From contig CAMWJR010000006.1 in assembly GCA_947174645.1 (NCBI GenBank), positions 1-19,801 of the forward strand: a stretch of 19,801 nucleotides of DNA, written 5' to 3'. The notes under the pieces were generated by a model. That model had not been told where the DNA came from. It did no database searches and was given only the letters and a program-made list of their open reading frames with translations. This stretch comes from an uncultured Verrucomicrobiota bacterium (GTDB lineage Bacteria > Verrucomicrobiota > Verrucomicrobiia > Opitutales > LL51). This document shows, piece after piece, positions 6,713 to 13,156 of this stretch. The position numbers and the translations under genes were made by a program. Positions within the stretch are counted from its first letter, which is position 1, and each line of letters begins with the position of its first letter.

Positions 6713-7582
6713 ATGGGTGTGGATGCGATGGTTGAGCGGCGATACCAGGATGTGATCCAGGCGGTTTTTCAAGATCTTGGGGGGATGTCGGTATTTGTTC
6801 CGAAGTTCGGGTTATTTAAATCGCGTTTATTGTGGATGTATAACGAAGAGGCTTCGAGCCCAGAGCTTCAACATATCGCGATCGATTTTGTTCACGAAGA
6901 TCAGGGGCTTGAACAGGCCGGAGTATTATCACTGAACGTCGTATTTTCGGAGTCACAGGCAACCCAGAAACCCATATTGTACTTTTCGCTGAGGTTGTCA
7001 TTTTTACCGAGTTTTGGGGGCTCCGGGATCATCCTTTATGGTCAGGAGGAGATGATTAAAATTATCCGCGAGCGCTTTGAAGCTATGGGTGATCAGGGGA
7101 TTTCTGTCTATTTTGAACACTGCAATAAGTTTGATTACCACAAGGCGGCATTAAAGGCGGGGAGTATCCCGGGATGGGTTTATCATCGCCGTTCATCTGG
7201 GAAAAATTACAGTGGGATCAAGGGGCATCTACTCTATATCATGGATCAGTTTTTGCACTACGATTCACCACGGGAGATTCCCTATGAAGCGCTTGCACGG
7301 GCGAAGGCAAAAGTTTTTCAGTCCGATGGGATGACAACGCTTTTACCGCGGCCGTGGGAGGGAGATCGCCTGACGACAATTTCATTTGTGCCGATCTGGA
7401 ATTGCAATCCCTGTGATGTTTTTGTTTACGATATGGAGGGCGAATTTTTTATGAATGATGTCCCCGAGGCGACTAAGGATTACATCCAGGAGGTGAAAAA
7501 ATATTTTCCGCGGAATGTGATCAATGCCCATGAGGTCCGGGCATACCTTCGGGATAATAAAGCTTTTATGGGACAGGATTAG
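6713..7582 (+). CDS. Conserved-looking protein of unknown function
   Basis: A 289-residue, probably cytoplasmic protein. There is no signal peptide or membrane segment. It shows mixed alpha/beta character with strand-like stretches (LSLNVVFSE, PILYFSLRLSFLP, SGIILYG, TISFVPIWNC) and a basic centre (HRRSSGKNYSGIKGHL). I recognise no family. The ATG at 6713 lacks a close SD (AAGGGGA lies about 22 bases upstream); a second ATG at 6728 is in frame. Its stop overlaps that of the YscX-like T3SS gene by four bases, tail to tail. It follows the prepilin-like gene on the same strand, so it may belong to either neighbour's system or neither. Confidence 0.75.
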   Translation: MGVDAMVERRYQDVIQAVFQDLGGMSVFVPKFGLFKSRLLWMYNEEASSPELQHIAIDFVHEDQGLEQAGVLSLNVVFSESQATQKPILYFSLRLSFLPSFGGSGIILYGQEEMIKIIRERFEAMGDQGISVYFEHCNKFDYHKAALKAGSIPGWVYHRRSSGKNYSGIKGHLLYIMDQFLHYDSPREIPYEALARAKAKVFQSDGMTTLLPRPWEGDRLTTISFVPIWNCNPCDVFVYDMEGEFFMNDVPEATKDYIQEVKKYFPRNVINAHEVRAYLRDNKAFMGQD

Positions 7583-7983
7583 CCCAACAAAAGTGTGTGG
7601 CGGTATTGGTCGAGAAGTTCGGATTTATTTTCTTCTTCCTGGAGCAGCGTATCAACGTGTTCGTAGAGGTCATCGCCAGGAGCGAGGTCGCTGGGGCGCC
7701 CTTTTTGGAGAAGCGTACGGATTTCGCGAATTTTCTCCCGAAAGCAGATCGGCGAAAGAAGGCTCCGGTCTTGGATTTCGGGACGCAGAAGCTGCATAAC
7801 GAGGTTGTCAACTGTTCCAATCCGAAAGACCTTCTTCAATTTTTCTTCGACTTTACCCTCACTGGGATCGACCCGGCTCGCGACCGGTAACTTCATGCGC
7901 TGTTGCGGCCCTATACTCTTGCTAACGCTCGAAAGACCGTAATCAAAGTCAAACTCTGCGACCTCATTTTCTGTCGTACTCAT
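7579..7983 (-). CDS. Probable T3SS protein, SctX/YscX-like
   Basis: A 134-residue soluble protein. The C-terminal third (CFREKIREIRTLLQKGRPSD, then a helix with LLQEEENKSELLDQYRHTLL) resembles the end of Yersinia YscX (YRRELDTLQSLL, then LL..QQDD.LL..). YscX is an early-secreted component needed for needle assembly and works with SctV. The position supports it: in Yersinia the order is yopN-tyeA-sycN-yscX, and here sctW, a class I chaperone and this gene follow each other on one strand. I use the ATG at 7981-7983, with GGATGG upstream; the frame is open to a GTG at 8001. The similarity was judged from memory and is weak at the N-terminus. It could be another T3SS accessory protein. Confidence 0.55.
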   Translation of the reverse strand: MSTTENEVAEFDFDYGLSSVSKSIGPQQRMKLPVASRVDPSEGKVEEKLKKVFRIGTVDNLVMQLLRPEIQDRSLLSPICFREKIREIRTLLQKGRPSDLAPGDDLYEHVDTLLQEEENKSELLDQYRHTLLLG

Positions 7984-8027
7984 AACCCATCCGCAGTCCA
8001 CAATAACCGTTTTTCTTAAAAATGCGA

Positions 8028-8414
8028 TTATAAACGAATCGAAAGTTTCCGGAGGTGGACCGCCATATCGATGAGTTGGTTAATGGCGCCCTCGAGGTTA
8101 ACGAGCGTCAGGTCCTCGGTCGTAATTTTTATCGCGAAGCCGAGATCATGATCGCCACGCAAAACCGGATTGGCCGGAATGGTATAAGCGGTATCGAGAC
8201 CGCAAAACGACATCGCCTCCGTTGTGAGCTCGTAATCAAGAAAATCAAATGTGTTAAAAATATACGTATAGACCGCATTGGGTTGGACGTCAATAAAGAG
8301 CTCGCCCGCATTTTCGAGAACCAGGTAGATAACACCAGCGCCATTGATTTGGAAAGGCGGTAGGTTCATTTTTGTACTCATCTGATTCAGTGCTTCTTGA
8401 ACGTGACGTTCCAT
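8028..8414 (-). CDS. Class I T3SS chaperone (CesT/SycN-like), probable SctW chaperone
   Basis: A 128-residue acidic protein of the size and shape of class IA secretion chaperones: N-terminal helix (about 1-16), five beta strands rich in aromatic and acidic residues (INGAGVIYLVLENAGELFID, TYIFNTFDFLDYELTTEAM, DLGFAIKITTEDLTLVNLEG), then a C-terminal helix (AINQLIDMAVHLRKL). Such dimers bind the N-terminal chaperone-binding region of a secreted protein. The ATG shares one base with the sctW stop (TAATG), so the two are translationally coupled and SctW is the obvious client, as SycN/YscB for YopN and Scc1/Scc4 for CopN. The YscX-like gene follows after 44 bases. Confidence 0.75.
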   Translation of the reverse strand: MERHVQEALNQMSTKMNLPPFQINGAGVIYLVLENAGELFIDVQPNAVYTYIFNTFDFLDYELTTEAMSFCGLDTAYTIPANPVLRGDHDLGFAIKITTEDLTLVNLEGAINQLIDMAVHLRKLSIRL

Positions 8415-9754
8415 TATTTGCCCTCCAAGTATGCAGCACCCGCCATCTCTTCTTCTTGAAGAATATATTCGTCGAGCTTCTTTTGTGCGGTTTTCAAAAA
8501 CTGTCCCTGCGACTGATCATCCTTAAAAAATTTTTCGGGGAGGTCGCGGACGAGTTCGATCGTCTGATTAAGCGTATAGATCGCGATATCGAGGTCGGTC
8601 TTACATCGAGCGCAGAGTAATATGAGGAAATTTGTCATTTGCTGGATACTGGGAAAGGCGCCCTGGGTCATCTGGACGAGCGATCGGGTTGCGTCGACCT
8701 GGGTTTTATGAGCGAGCGGTTCTTGAACTTCGGGGAAAAGGTGTTGAATCCCGGCATACACGTCACCCACACTGTCGTATACTTGACCGCAGATTTCGAC
8801 GCGGTAGAGACTATTGCGGACACCGGAGAGTTCTTCGCGAGAACGTGAGGGGTTGGCCGAAGACATATCATAGCCAAAGAGGGCGATCATCGAGTCAATA
8901 TATGGACGAAACCGTTCGCGTTTCTGCTCCTGACGCTTGATAAAGATTTCAAAGACATCGAGCGGGTTTTTAATCGTCAAAATTTCATCGCGATAGGCGA
9001 TTGCCAAGCTAATAGCGGTATCTCCGGAATCGTCTCCAAACTGCATCGCGATCGCGGCAGCCTTGGGAATGAGGTTGTACCCATCGCGAATTTCCTGCCG
9101 ATGAATTTTTCGTAGCTCGATTTGTGCCTGTTGGAGTTGCTCTTTTAATAGCGTATTTGATTTGAGATTCGTTTCGAGTGTTTGGAGCTTTTTCTCCCAC
9201 CGAAGACTCTCGGTATTGGCAAATCCGAGATCGAGACGATACTTTTCCGGAGCGCTATAATACGCGATCATATTTTTGGTTTGCACCACGGCGCCTTCTA
9301 GGTGTTCCCGGTCGATTTCGTTCGTCGCTATAGCGTACTCTAAAAGGTTATCCTGTTCGGTGACCTCGCCAAAGTTGCCGGCGACTTTGTATAAAATGTC
9401 ATCTCGGAGTTTTTCGGGATTTTCCTCAAATTCTTCCTTGTACTGCCAACGATTGAGTTCCGCATAGGTCTCTTTATAACGCTTTGACTGAGAGCGCTGC
9501 CCGAGGCGTTCGGTGTATTCTGCAAGCACTTTTTCCTTGGCTCGGAAAATCTTTTTTGATTCGACTTTGCGTGCAAGAAGATCTGGGCGTTGCCGTTGAC
9601 GTACCGCTTCATAACCCGCGATCTGTGATGCCAACTGCGTAATCGATTCGGTATTGACCAGGATATTACTGACAGCCTGGCCCCGATATTTTCCGTGTAC
9701 CGGAGGTCCCATCGTGACCGTATGCCCTTCTTCTCCGATCTTTGTGACTTCCAT
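8414..9754 (-). CDS. sctW: T3SS gatekeeper SctW (YopN/CopN/HrpJ family)
   Basis: SctW sits at the export gate and holds back effectors until host contact. The 446-residue protein has an N-terminal region with the usual Gly/Ser/Gln-rich secretion and chaperone-binding segment (about 1-50), a helical HrpJ domain (about 60-340), and a TyeA-like C-terminal domain (about 345-440) with the motif VRDLPEKFF...FLKTAQKKLDEYILQEEE. YopN and TyeA are separate proteins in Yersinia; here, as in CopN, both parts are in one chain. The ATG at 9752-9754 has GAGG directly upstream; a TTG two codons earlier is possible. It is first in the leftward operon with its chaperone, and divergent from sctD. Confidence 0.88.
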   Translation of the reverse strand: MEVTKIGEEGHTVTMGPPVHGKYRGQAVSNILVNTESITQLASQIAGYEAVRQRQRPDLLARKVESKKIFRAKEKVLAEYTERLGQRSQSKRYKETYAELNRWQYKEEFEENPEKLRDDILYKVAGNFGEVTEQDNLLEYAIATNEIDREHLEGAVVQTKNMIAYYSAPEKYRLDLGFANTESLRWEKKLQTLETNLKSNTLLKEQLQQAQIELRKIHRQEIRDGYNLIPKAAAIAMQFGDDSGDTAISLAIAYRDEILTIKNPLDVFEIFIKRQEQKRERFRPYIDSMIALFGYDMSSANPSRSREELSGVRNSLYRVEICGQVYDSVGDVYAGIQHLFPEVQEPLAHKTQVDATRSLVQMTQGAFPSIQQMTNFLILLCARCKTDLDIAIYTLNQTIELVRDLPEKFFKDDQSQGQFLKTAQKKLDEYILQEEEMAGAAYLEGK

Positions 9755-9846
9755 CCTCAATCCGCTTGAAACCTTAATAAATAGGCGTTATTGCGCAACG
9801 ACAAACCGTGTCCTTGTAAACTTTTATTCAAAAATATTGACTCGCG

Positions 9847-9859
9847 AGGAAATTTTCCT
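9847..9859. promoter_or_regulatory. Short palindrome in the sctW/sctD divergent region
   Basis: AGGAAATTTTCCT is a 6-base inverted repeat around one central base. It lies between the start of sctW (9754) and the start of sctD (9881), where a shared operator would be expected. TTGACT (9837-9842) lies beside it and could serve as a -35 box for sctD, but the matching -10 is poor. No regulator can be named. Confidence 0.2.
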
Positions 9860-9880
9860 TAGTTCGTGGCCAGCAGTGCG

Positions 9881-11275
9881 ATGGGTTTGACGTTACGAGT
9901 CTTATCCGGACCTCACCGGGGTGCGGAGTTTGAAATCCCGGCGGAAGCGGTTATCATTGGGACTGCGGATGCGTGTGATGTTGTCATCGATGACGATGCA
10001 GTTGCTGACCGGCATGCCGAGCTCCAACTGGAGGGTGATCACATAAAGCTGACACCACTGGAGGGTAATGTTTTTATCGCAGGGAAACTTTTGAGGGAAC
10101 CGAGTGATGTCGAGAATTTTACCTTTATCACGCTTGGAAACACCCATCTCATGGTCGGTGAGAGCGAAAGTAAACGTTGGGCAGACGTCGAGCAGCAGCC
10201 ATTTCCAGAGCTAGAAAAAATCGAACTACCTTCGGAAGTGGGGGATAAGGAGGGCCTAAAGACATCAGAGAGCGATGTCGCTGGGAAGGAACTCGAGAAC
10301 CGAGATATCAATGCTGCGGATGGGATTGGTCCTGGTGCGAAGATTCATTACACCCTGAAGCAGCGGATGATACGGTACTCCATCGGTGTGAGTATTAGTG
10401 CTGCACTTGCGGTTGCAATTTCTATCGGTTACGTCATGGTTAAAGACCGCCCACCGGTACGGGTGGTGAAGCTCGAGCCCTTGGAAAAGCGGATTGAGCG
10501 AGTGATTCGGGATCTGAAACTTAATGCCCGGACAAAGGTAACCGCAACGGGGGAGGATGGATACTCGGTTGTTGGATACACCCAGACGCTTGATGATTCG
10601 GCAAAAGTCAAAAAAGCGGTTCGCGATATCACTGAAAAGGCGTCCGTGAAACTCAGCTGTGCCGAAAAAGTTTTAAACCAGATCCGCGAGGCCGTTCAAG
10701 ACGCGAAGCAAAATGTTGTCGTTAAACAAGGCGATGAATTTGGTGACTACATTGCGTTGGGTTATGTCAAAAAAGGGGGGGCCTGGGCTGCATTGCGCGA
10801 AGAAATCGAAAAGATTAAGGGCGTCAACAAACTCGATGATCAAGTGCTCAACAAGGATTCCGCTGAGGAGCTTGCCGAGAATCTGATTAAACAGTACAAA
10901 ATGGAGCAAATTTTAGAGGTTAAGGCAGATGACGCCGGTGTCGCCGTAACGGGTACTATCGCTGACGACCTCAAAGGTACTTGGAGTCAATTGAAGGGCG
11001 ACCTTGAAAGGAATTTTAAGAAGAAAGCGCAGTTAAGTTTTAACGTCGGTGTTTCGACGGATCGGAATTTAACGATCGAGAAATTTTTTGGTGGCAAGAT
11101 CGACAGCGTCAACTTCAACGACAGTGGGCTGGATTGGGTAAATCTAAAGAATGGGAATAAATACTTCCAAGGTTCGGTATTACCTAGTGGTTACGTTGTC
11201 GAGACGATCGAGCAGGATAGTGTGACGATCAAAAACGCAGAAGAAGAAATTAAGTTAGACCTCGAGTGGATGTAG
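9881..11275 (+). CDS. sctD: T3SS inner-membrane ring protein SctD with FHA domain
   Basis: SctD forms the outer of the two inner-membrane rings of the injectisome. The 464-residue protein begins with a cytoplasmic FHA domain (about 1-95; GLTLRVLSGPHRGAEF, then IGTADACDVVIDDDAVADRH), a charged linker, one membrane helix at about 166-187 (YSIGVSISAALAVAISIGYV), and a periplasmic part with repeated BON-like ring-building modules. It ends with the family pattern GNKYFQGSVLPSGYVV. The FHA plus single-pass layout is that of YscD and chlamydial CdsD. I prefer the ATG at 9881; an in-frame GTG at 9866 is the alternative, and neither has a well-spaced SD. First gene of the rightward T3SS group, separated from sctE by 143 bases with a hairpin. 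Confidence 0.9.
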   Translation: MGLTLRVLSGPHRGAEFEIPAEAVIIGTADACDVVIDDDAVADRHAELQLEGDHIKLTPLEGNVFIAGKLLREPSDVENFTFITLGNTHLMVGESESKRWADVEQQPFPELEKIELPSEVGDKEGLKTSESDVAGKELENRDINAADGIGPGAKIHYTLKQRMIRYSIGVSISAALAVAISIGYVMVKDRPPVRVVKLEPLEKRIERVIRDLKLNARTKVTATGEDGYSVVGYTQTLDDSAKVKKAVRDITEKASVKLSCAEKVLNQIREAVQDAKQNVVVKQGDEFGDYIALGYVKKGGAWAALREEIEKIKGVNKLDDQVLNKDSAEELAENLIKQYKMEQILEVKADDAGVAVTGTIADDLKGTWSQLKGDLERNFKKKAQLSFNVGVSTDRNLTIEKFFGGKIDSVNFNDSGLDWVNLKNGNKYFQGSVLPSGYVVETIEQDSVTIKNAEEEIKLDLEWM

Positions 11276-11344
11276 ATTGGATGGCTGGATGGTCGTGGCG
11301 TCTCCCTTTGGATGGATGGTGACGGCGCGAAAGAGGTCTAACTC

Positions 11345-11368
11345 GCGGGGGCAGGGAAAAGCCCCCGC
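11345..11368 (+). terminator. GC-rich hairpin between sctD and sctE
   Basis: A perfect 8-base-pair stem (GCGGGGGC / GCCCCCGC) with an 8-base loop lies 70 bases after the sctD stop and is followed by ATACTATTTT. The run of T is short and displaced, so it may act as a partial terminator or as an RNA-stability element rather than a full stop. It separates sctD from sctE-F-G-I. Confidence 0.5.
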
Positions 11369-11418
11369 ATACTATTTTAACCTCGCGACTTCTTTCAAAT
11401 TTTCTAGCTTCCTAACTT

Positions 11419-11649
11419 ATGGATAGGGAGAATGAATCGAAGCGCCTAACGTTAACGGAAATGGAACGCAAGCTCCTTGAGGATCCTAATGGGCAGTATC
11501 GCCAAGAAGTTTTAAGTAGGTTGCAAGCATTTCAGCAAGAGATGCAATCCCATCTCAACCAGGGTCTTCCACCTGACGCATTTGCGCTTTACGACCAGTT
11601 AAAGCAAGCCCTTATCCAAGCCCAGGATGTTATTATTAATTTTCAGTAA
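11419..11649 (+). CDS. sctE: T3SS needle chaperone SctE (YscE-like)
   Basis: SctE with SctG holds the needle subunit soluble in the cytoplasm before export. The 76-residue protein has the family pattern: a first helix with LTEMERKLLEDPNGQYRQEV, then a helix LSRLQAFQQEMQSHL, the turn NQGLPPDAF, and a last helix YDQLKQALIQAQDVII, matching YscE and DUF1895-type proteins. It stands between sctD and the needle gene, the same order as yscD-E-F-G in Yersinia, which makes the call safer than its short sequence alone. No SD is visible before the ATG. Confidence 0.78.
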   Translation: MDRENESKRLTLTEMERKLLEDPNGQYRQEVLSRLQAFQQEMQSHLNQGLPPDAFALYDQLKQALIQAQDVIINFQ

Positions 11650-11657
11650 AATTTTTA

Positions 11658-11685
11658 TTGCGATTTCAAAAAATTGGACTATGCT
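11658..11685 (+). promoter_or_regulatory. Possible internal promoter for sctF
   Basis: TTGCGA (11658-11663) and TATGCT (11680-11685) are separated by 16 bases, each matching consensus at four positions. The expected start near 11692 would give a leader of about 20 bases with the SD AAAGGATAAAAGG before the sctF ATG. An extra promoter would fit the high copy number of needle subunits. Weak evidence. Confidence 0.3.
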
Positions 11686-11714
11686 TCCCTCTACACACAA
11701 CAAAGGATAAAAGG

Positions 11715-12026
11715 ATGGCAGCAGAATTACCTCAAACACCAGAACTGGACTTTAAAGCAGCTTCAGACATGACTTGGGAGACAACTAAGCATCTCAGCAT
11801 CATGAACATGTACGCGACTTTGTCGAGTTACCTAAACACATACGAAGACAACCTTGCGGCAACGATTAGCTGTATTGAAGGAAGTAACGCGAGTGATATT
11901 GACCAGGGAACATTGCTCCGGTTACAAGCGATGGTACAGACTTGGGGAACAGTTTCGGCGACGGTTACGGGTATCATTCGTCTCGTCGGGGATACACTTA
12001 CAAAAATTACGCAGAACATTCGTTAA
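11715..12026 (+). CDS. sctF: T3SS needle subunit SctF
   Basis: SctF polymerises into the hollow needle. The 103-residue product is predicted as a helical hairpin. Its second half, LLRLQAMVQTWGTVSATVTG followed by IIRLVGDTLTKITQNIR, lines up with the end of YscF (LLADLQHSINKW... IVRSMKDLMQGILQKF), including the conserved Trp. The N-terminal part (MAAELPQTPELDFKAASDMT) is about 15 residues longer than in YscF or CdsF. One Cys (SCIEG, about residue 55) lies at the turn, worth noting because disulfide links have been reported for the chlamydial needle. The ATG is preceded by AAGGATAAAAGG; the frame is open 19 codons upstream, but that segment looks non-coding. Confidence 0.85.
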   Translation: MAAELPQTPELDFKAASDMTWETTKHLSIMNMYATLSSYLNTYEDNLAATISCIEGSNASDIDQGTLLRLQAMVQTWGTVSATVTGIIRLVGDTLTKITQNIR

Positions 12027-12039
12027 ATTTTAATCGCGG

Positions 12040-12432
12040 ATGGATCGAACATTGGGTCGGGAAACGATTCCCGCGGAGATGCTACAACTGCTCGTCGATA
12101 TCGGTTATGTTGCGACGGGTTGTGGGCGAAAAAAGACCGCGGAACGTATCTTTGAGAGCGTTCTCGCAGCTCGCCCTGGAAACGAGTATGTCTATATTGC
12201 CTATGCGTTTATGCATATGGTTTTTGGAGAATATACCGCGGCATCGAAGCTACTGGTTGAAGGTGCGCTCCGTGTAAATCCGGAGAGCGAAATGGCGAAG
12301 GCATTTTACGGCTTTATGTTGCACCAGGTAGGACAACGGAGCCAAAGCCATGCCGTGCTCGAAGAGGTTAGCGCTGTCGGCCATGATCCTGATGCGGTCA
12401 AATTAGCGACGAAAATCATCAAAGAAGGGTAA
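12040..12432 (+). CDS. sctG: T3SS needle chaperone SctG (TPR protein, YscG-like)
   Basis: A 130-residue TPR-type protein: helix pairs at about 8-40 (LVDIGYVATGCGRKKTAERI), 44-75 (YVYIAYAFMHMVFGEYTAAS) and 80-115 (AKAFYGFMLHQVGQRSQSHA), each in the small-large-Gly/Ala pattern of TPR repeats. YscG and its relatives wrap the needle subunit together with YscE. The position directly after sctF and before sctI supports SctG. The related YscY/LcrH folds are alternatives on sequence alone. It starts 13 bases after the sctF stop with no clear SD, and its stop region holds the SD of sctI. Confidence 0.78.
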   Translation: MDRTLGRETIPAEMLQLLVDIGYVATGCGRKKTAERIFESVLAARPGNEYVYIAYAFMHMVFGEYTAASKLLVEGALRVNPESEMAKAFYGFMLHQVGQRSQSHAVLEEVSAVGHDPDAVKLATKIIKEG

Positions 12433-12436
12433 TTTT

Positions 12437-12871
12437 ATGGTACAGCAGGTTGCGGCGGTCGCGCAAGCGCAAGATATTGTAAACAAGATCAATACCGTTA
12501 GCCGCGTCAACATGGGCAATGTCGAGTTTTGGGACGCAAATGTTGTTCCTCCGTTTAAGGATGGGCAAGTTTTCAATGCAGCGCTCCAAGACGCCAACTT
12601 ACAGAACGCGAAGCTTGGTATGGGCATCAATCCCGTGCAATCCTCGCCAACGCAAGGCATTCTAGACTCGATTCAATCGGTCCGCGATGTTTTTAAAGGG
12701 ATTACGCGTCGCATCAACTATTTATCCACGAGCGGACGTGATCCTTCGAGCAAGGATCTGTTGGAGATGCAATTTCTTGTTCTCCAATTGAGCTACGTGA
12801 ATGAGCTTTCTTCGAAGGTTTCGGATAAGACAAGCCAAGGTCTTCAAACGCTCTTTCGAAATCAAGGATAG
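12437..12871 (+). CDS. sctI: T3SS inner rod protein SctI
   Basis: SctI forms the short inner rod (adaptor) at the base of the needle. The 144-residue protein is variable at the N-terminus, while the C-terminal helix region has the family signature: DLLEMQFLVLQLSYVNELSS, then KVSDKTSQGLQTLFRNQ, close to the ends of PrgJ, YscI and MxiI (...KTSQGIETLL..Q). The ATG lies four bases after the sctG stop with AGAAGGG as SD. This is the last gene of the rightward T3SS group; a hairpin follows and sctJ, K and L are not next, unlike the Yersinia virC operon. Confidence 0.85.
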   Translation: MVQQVAAVAQAQDIVNKINTVSRVNMGNVEFWDANVVPPFKDGQVFNAALQDANLQNAKLGMGINPVQSSPTQGILDSIQSVRDVFKGITRRINYLSTSGRDPSSKDLLEMQFLVLQLSYVNELSSKVSDKTSQGLQTLFRNQG

Positions 12872-12893
12872 GTTGTTTTGTGTTTTCATAGCA

Positions 12894-12922
12894 AAACGCG
12901 CCTCTTTATATGGGGCGCGTTT
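12894..12922 (+). terminator. Probable intrinsic terminator after sctI
   Basis: A 9-base-pair inverted repeat, AAACGCGCC / GGCGCGTTT, with an 11-base loop begins 23 bases after the sctI stop and is followed by TTGATTTTCC. The A/T ends of the stem would serve both strands. It closes the sctD-to-sctI group. Confidence 0.65.
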
Positions 12923-13156
12923 GATTTTCCCAGTGGGCTGACCCGGGGATTTCTGAATGTTTCTAGCCTAGATTACGAGAGGCTATACATATAATTCCAG
13001 CCATAATTGGGTCTTTCGGGCAATTTTTAGGATACATGCGCGAGATTTGGTTGTCGTGTCGCCTAGGTTTCATTCCGACTGCTAGCCTCATTTATCCCAG
13101 AACGCTAGTGAATCCGTTTTCAATGTCGGTAAAATGGATACGCTGGGATAATTCCA
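12923..13156. other. Intergenic stretch with inverted repeats, no gene seen
   Basis: This stretch between sctI and the repeat protein holds no convincing reading frame. It contains TAGCCT / AGGCTA (12964-12969 and 12980-12985, 10-base loop) and TTATCCCAG / CTGGGATAA (13092-13100 and 13143-13151, 42 bases apart), the latter next to the end of the minus-strand gene. Neither looks like a standard terminator. Confidence 0.4.

Noticed and set aside
12040..12432. SycD/LcrH-type translocator chaperone
   Set aside because: At 130 residues between needle and rod genes, SctG fits better; no translocator genes are adjacent.
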